Source of the DNA: Pyxicephalus adspersus
Taxonomy: Eukaryota; Chordata; Amphibia; Anura; Pyxicephalidae
Assembly: GCF_032062135.1 (NCBI RefSeq)
Contig: NC_092859.1
Span: 87,415,164 to 87,479,163 of the forward strand
Length of the DNA stretch: 64,000 bases
Direction: 5' to 3'
Both the position numbers and the translations under genes were made by a program. This document shows positions 59,647-64,000 of this stretch, piece after piece. Position 1 is the first letter of the stretch. The number at the start of each line of letters is the position of its first letter. The notes under the pieces were generated by a model. It made no database searches. It was given only the letters and a program-made list of their open reading frames with translations, and was not told the DNA's origin.

Positions 59647-59864
59647 GGCCCTGATTTATTAAAGTTCTCCAAGGCTGGAGAGAATACACTTTCATCAGGT
59701 TGGGTGATCCAGCAAACATGTAACGGATCTGGTCCAGGATAGAAAACATTTGCTAACAAATAGCTAATGACTTAGGAAATCCATTTTAGGTTTGCTGGAT
59801 TACCCAGCTTCACTGATAAAAGTGTATTCCCTCCAGCCTTGGGGAACATTAATAAATCAGGGCC
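59647..59864. mobile_element. Palindromic 'GGGCCTGATTTA' MITE, full-length copy
   Basis: Starts GGCCCTGATTTATTAAAGTT and ends TTAATAAATCAGGGCC. The arms carry GGTTGGGTGATCCAGCAAAC and the mirrored GTTTGCTGGATTACCCAGC. Frame 59508-59759 (minus) overlaps it by chance. Confidence 0.9.
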
Positions 59865-61417
59865 TTAGTCTTTATTTTTCTGTCCTGTTTATGGACTGTG
59901 TTTTTGTTATGTTTTTACTTAGACACTATAAAATCTGAATTTCTGAATTATCTAGGTAGAAATAGTATAACCTTTTCTCCTGAAACACTACCTACAAAAA
60001 GTGAATGCTGACCCATCCCTTCCTGGAGGAGCAATGGGTGACACAGACAGTACTAAAAGAAGCAGAATCATAATTCCAGTTGTCAAGGGTAATAGTTTAT
60101 CCGTACGTCTAAGCACGAAGTTTGTTGTGTTGTTGTGTGTGTTTGGCAACAATTAACAGATTAGTTAACCTTGCCCATGACGAGCTTTCTCAGCCTGCTG
60201 GTGCTTAGATTTTTGCCGAGCGTGCTGGAAAATCTATCCGCAGGGTGAAGTTGAGGTGGCTGATCGTCACACCACCCTTCTGAGGTTTTCAGGCTGGTGT
60301 CAATGTAGTGAGAAGCTTGTATGTATTTTATCAGTTTGAGACCCTTGCAGTGGTTGTAGTGAAGGAGCATACCATTAAATGGGTTTTAGGACCTTGGGAA
60401 AGATTAGGTGGGGGAAAAAAATAAAGGCAGAAGATTAAAGATAATGGGAGGTATACATTTCAGAATATCCCTTCAATGTAAATTATCTCAAGTCAAATGT
60501 TGAATTTACCAGATTAAGCCACTCATCTTTAATATCAAAGTGTTTTCAGAAAAAGAACTGAAATTGTTAAAAATAATTCCTTCACATTGTCATTCTAAAT
60601 TATTGAAGTGGAAGCAGTGTTAAAAGTAAACCTGACTCAAACCTGCTCAATTGAAACTGAGCATATCATGAAAAAACACATAATCAGAGATTAGTAACAA
60701 ATGCATGGCAATGTCACAACAATCAGTAAATCCAGAAATATAGGAAGCTGAAAAATATGCAAATCTCAACTTTTGGCAGGTTTGGCCCTACTTTTAAGCC
60801 GTCTGTATTTCAGAATCTACTGATCATTTTGACATGTGGTTTTTAATTACATGGTTTTCAACATGTTTTTAATGTTTGCTACATTTTAAATGCCCTGGCT
60901 TATAACAAATTTATTGCAATACAAATCTGAAAATTAGAGGAATACGATTACCAAAATTTGTCTTTTGTTTTATTTATTTGTTAGACAGTTTTCAATTTGG
61001 AAAACTCAATTTCCTATTGAAGTACACATTTAACCTTGGTTGTGTGGGATAGGGGTGCACTTGTATGTACCAAGCATATGTATAGATCAATATTAGACAA
61101 ATAAGATGCCAAGGGTGATTGAAAAGTAAAAAAAGTAGGTGCTAACTGGAAAGTTTTCATTTTTGGAGGGGTGGTCACTGCCTATAATTTTTTCTCTATA
61201 TATAAACACTTATTTGAGCTCGATTGATAGCCTTATTCTGTGTGGGTGTGAAAAAAGTTTTATTACCAGCCTCAAACATTAATTTTTCAGCACACTGTTT
61301 TTCTGAATACTTTATTCTTAATGTATTATATCCACAATACAATGGCATACACACACATAAAAAACAAGTCTGATATATTTCTGGACTCTCTGGGGTGATA
61401 TTTGAATCCATTTACAT
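59865..61417. other. Unassigned sequence
   Basis: 60161-60370 is GC-richer than its surroundings and carries a 69-codon minus frame of ordinary amino-acid composition. It is not recognised, and an in-frame stop lies a few codons upstream of its Met. The rest is AT-rich without features. Confidence 0.42.
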
Positions 61418-61561
61418 GGGGTAAACAGTGAATCTGACATTCCCTAAAACATTCCCTGGTAGAGAATTTATTACTGTGATTAAAAAAAACAAGGACCTGG
61501 AAGATTCCTATGAGGGAATGTTTGAGGAAATGTCAGATTAACTGTTTTATCAATAGAGACC
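61418..61561. mobile_element. Short palindromic MITE ('TATAAAGCAGTGA' family), copy
   Basis: GGGGTAAACAGTGAATCTGA at the left is mirrored by GTCAGATTAACTGTTTTATC at the right; the interior ACATTCCCTGGTAGAGAATT matches the copy at 50903. Confidence 0.75.
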
Positions 61562-63149
61562 ATGGAGTATTTCGATTTTTTTCAATTGTGTTGTTGATCC
61601 ATACACAAACTGGTTTTGATGATTGTTCAATATATACTACCTCCATGTACTATATACTCTAAGTGGTTGTCTAGCTTTTTGACATAACATAGACTTTGCT
61701 ATATTGCTTTAAAAATATTATTGCATTGTTCAACTGAGGGCCAAATGAAAGTCCTAAACTTGGTTCATTTTAACAGGTTATTTCTATACAGGTTGTGTAA
61801 AATAAAGGGGCAAGGCCAATTTTCTTACTTCTTGTCTTACTCTATTCTCATTCGTTGATTTACAAAATATGTAGCTGTAATCTTGGTTTCAGTTTAAAAT
61901 TAATGTGTTGTTCAAACCACCAAAGCTTATGCTAGTTTGCTGCTATATGTGGATTTTCTTGTGGCAACGATAATCTTTCTCCTCAAACCTAGCATTTCTC
62001 TGAACCTATGCCTCCCAAGATGTGCAACAGCTAATTAGCAGAAGTTAATGTTTACTCCTTATAAAAACCTGAGTTTACGGTAGAAGTCTTCCGATCCATG
62101 TGTACTGTGCAGAGGTTAAAGGGTATAGGAGAGTAGTGACTGCTATTAAGAAGGAAATGTGTGCAGAACTGCACCAATTATAGTGCTTCAGAGTGAATAA
62201 GGCTGCTCTCTCACTGTCATTTCTATATTTATTATGGAAGCAGTTTACAAAGGAGAGGACACTTTAAAAAGGGTTTTACAATCTATATGAAATATTTATT
62301 CATTCTAGCTACTTATACATAAACCTTTTAAGTGAGCCTGTAGTCTGTATATAGACAGCCAAATAATACATCTGCATTCCAAGCAATACATTATTTTAAA
62401 ACAAGTCATTCTGTATTGAATTGCCAGAAATACATTACAATCATTTATGCTGATTTATTCTAACTTATGCTGATACATCCCAGCCTCTCAGGATGCTGGC
62501 TAACTTCACTCCCCCACCCCATCTGTGACACTACTATGCTATATTCAGCTTCTTTCCACTGAGATCCCCCTGACAACATGTGTAAGGTTGTCAAAACAAC
62601 TTATAGCTGTGTGTTGTAGTAGTGTGCGTGGTATTGACTGAGGCAAAACAACATGAAAAATCCACTGTAGATAGGAATATTTAGTAGTGTTGGGGTGGTG
62701 GTAATATTGGGCATTACTACAACCGGAATGATCCTAAGGCCTAAAGTAGTATTGTACTAGTGTGTTTGAGGTCTGCTGCTGTTTCCAATAAGTGTATTAT
62801 GTTTCCATCAATGCTATCATGGAAGAAGCCTCCTGGCCGGTGAAAGTTTCTTCATTAGGATCCCACAGCTGTTCTCTCCATCCCTTAGTTTTCTGCCTTG
62901 TTTTCCTCTTTCTGCCTCCCCTACCAGAAGATCATTTGAAGGTTTTCCCATGTGGACAGTTAACCACCATGTCCTGGCCCTTTGCAGATAATCAATATTC
63001 CATGCTTTTCTCACAAAACACAACATAGTCTTTTTTGTTTATTATCAACAATATTATTATTATTTTAAATTTTATTATATGCAAAGTCTGTAGATTAAAA
63101 AATAATACTCGAAATATTTTACATTTTGTTAGAAAAAAATGTCACTTTG
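61562..63149. other. Unassigned sequence
   Basis: No gene is recognised. 62790-63010 is GC-richer with overlapping short frames on both strands, neither with a domain. Confidence 0.45.
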
Positions 63150-63157
63150 GTCTACAA

Positions 63158-63316
63158 CAGGGGTGGGCAAACTTTTTTGTTCAGGGCCTACAATGAGTTT
63201 TATAATCTGACAAATGGGCTGGGCCAGTATCTGATGGGTGGAGATGGTTTGTATGAACTACATGTAAAAGCAGCCCAGATTAATAAACCCAACGGGACGT
63301 AGTTTGCTCATGCCTG
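63158..63316. mobile_element. hAT-type non-autonomous element, 159 bp
   Basis: CAGGGGTGGGCAAACT at the left is mirrored by AGTTTGCTCATGCCTG at the right (two mismatches). Flanks GTCTACAA (63150-63157) and TTCTAAAA (63317-63324) match at six of eight positions, consistent with an old 8 bp duplication. It contains a 'GGGCTGGGCCAG' segment typical of such elements. Confidence 0.78.
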
Positions 63317-63324
63317 TTCTAAAA

Positions 63325-64000
63325 AGCTCTTTTTTTTGGACATTGTTTGTTGCAAACCAACAACAGCAAATGTACCTTATTGCTTGAAAAAGTGTGCTCT
63401 GAGAGCTGTGTGTGTTAACCCTAATGCAAGTTTAAGGCTGTTCGAAAAAGCAAAACTGATTTGTGGAAAATTAACAATTTCATTGGGATTTTGTGGATAA
63501 CTTTCCAACAAGTTAAATGAGATCAATAAATACAAAAATTTAACGAATTTTATAAACAAAACGAAAATTTACAAATAATTAGGAGTCTGTTTATTATTTA
63601 GAAGTATTTATGGTATAGGTTTTATTCTATAAGTATTTATGCTTATTTTTTTAATACATTTCAAACAGTAACCCATGTTAAGTAACAAGTATTATTTATT
63701 TTTAAACTTTAATAAATTTTAATTATGAACACATCACTAATATAGTGAAAAACAGAAGGCTTTTTAATTTTAATGAAAATATGCAGTAGTATAAAATATT
63801 TTAGTAGATGTAGGAAGAACTCTTTTGAAAAATGTTGATATGTAAATACATCATTATACATCATTATGTGCCTAAACAAAATAGTAATTTAAAGGAAAAA
63901 AAAAAAATTTACCCCTCCTTTTTACTTTTTACCACTGCATTCCAATATATGATGTTAAATACATAAATAAATACTGAAAGCTGAAATAATAGCTTAAGAT
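63325..64000. other. Unassigned AT-rich sequence
   Basis: No gene or repeat is recognised. An A run lies at 63895-63907. Confidence 0.5.

Overview
The window reads as vertebrate nuclear DNA and most likely comes from a frog. It is AT-rich and intron/intergenic-like, carries long dinucleotide microsatellites, and is packed with the small inverted-repeat DNA elements, hAT, Tc1-like, TTAA-target and LINE relics that dominate amphibian genomes. I see no intact host protein-coding gene, no rRNA, no tRNA and no CRISPR array. The only open reading frame well above background is the 338-codon frame at 44854-45870 (minus), and it is a decayed transposon-borne gene. The species call is inference from repeat style only.

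Layout. 1-6400: a 400 bp hAT-type element (921-1320, 8 bp target duplication), a GATA microsatellite, a 1.3 kb hAT-type element with five internal tandem units (4471-5767, 8 bp duplication) and a small inverted-repeat element (6140-6393). 7-13 kb: a 'GACGCACC' repeat with a 31 bp tandem array, two dead Tc1-like copies (9025-9637 and 12510-13070, both minus) and a LINE 3' end (11430-12180, minus). 16-22 kb: a foldback element with nested hairpins (16239-17099), a probable solo LTR with a 5 bp duplication (19062-19632), a palindromic MITE (21148-21451) and telomere-like minisatellite DNA. 25-32 kb: LINE fragments (25440-26318 and a possible one at 30060-30523) separated by quiet DNA. 32.8-39.2 kb: a cluster of palindromic and foldback elements. 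39.2-44.4 kb: mostly unique sequence with a possible conserved non-coding block.

The most interesting locus is 44415-46070. Matching terminal inverted repeats and a TAA duplication on each side enclose a minus-strand pseudogene of a protein family that I recall being annotated in many animals only as 'uncharacterized'. The arrangement suggests that this family is the transposase, or a core gene, of a cut-and-paste DNA transposon. This copy is dead: it has an internal deletion, a one-base frameshift and two stop codons.

46-64 kb: a palindromic MITE, a hAT-type element (46977-47277), LTR-like GC-rich repeats (about 49.25-49.96 and 56.09-56.66 kb), a TTAA-flanked element (51161-51762), several copies of two MITE families, a MITE nested inside a LINE-like tail (55030-55568) and a final short hAT-type element (63158-63316). 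Nothing suggests that genes here work together; the region is a stratified graveyard of mobile DNA.
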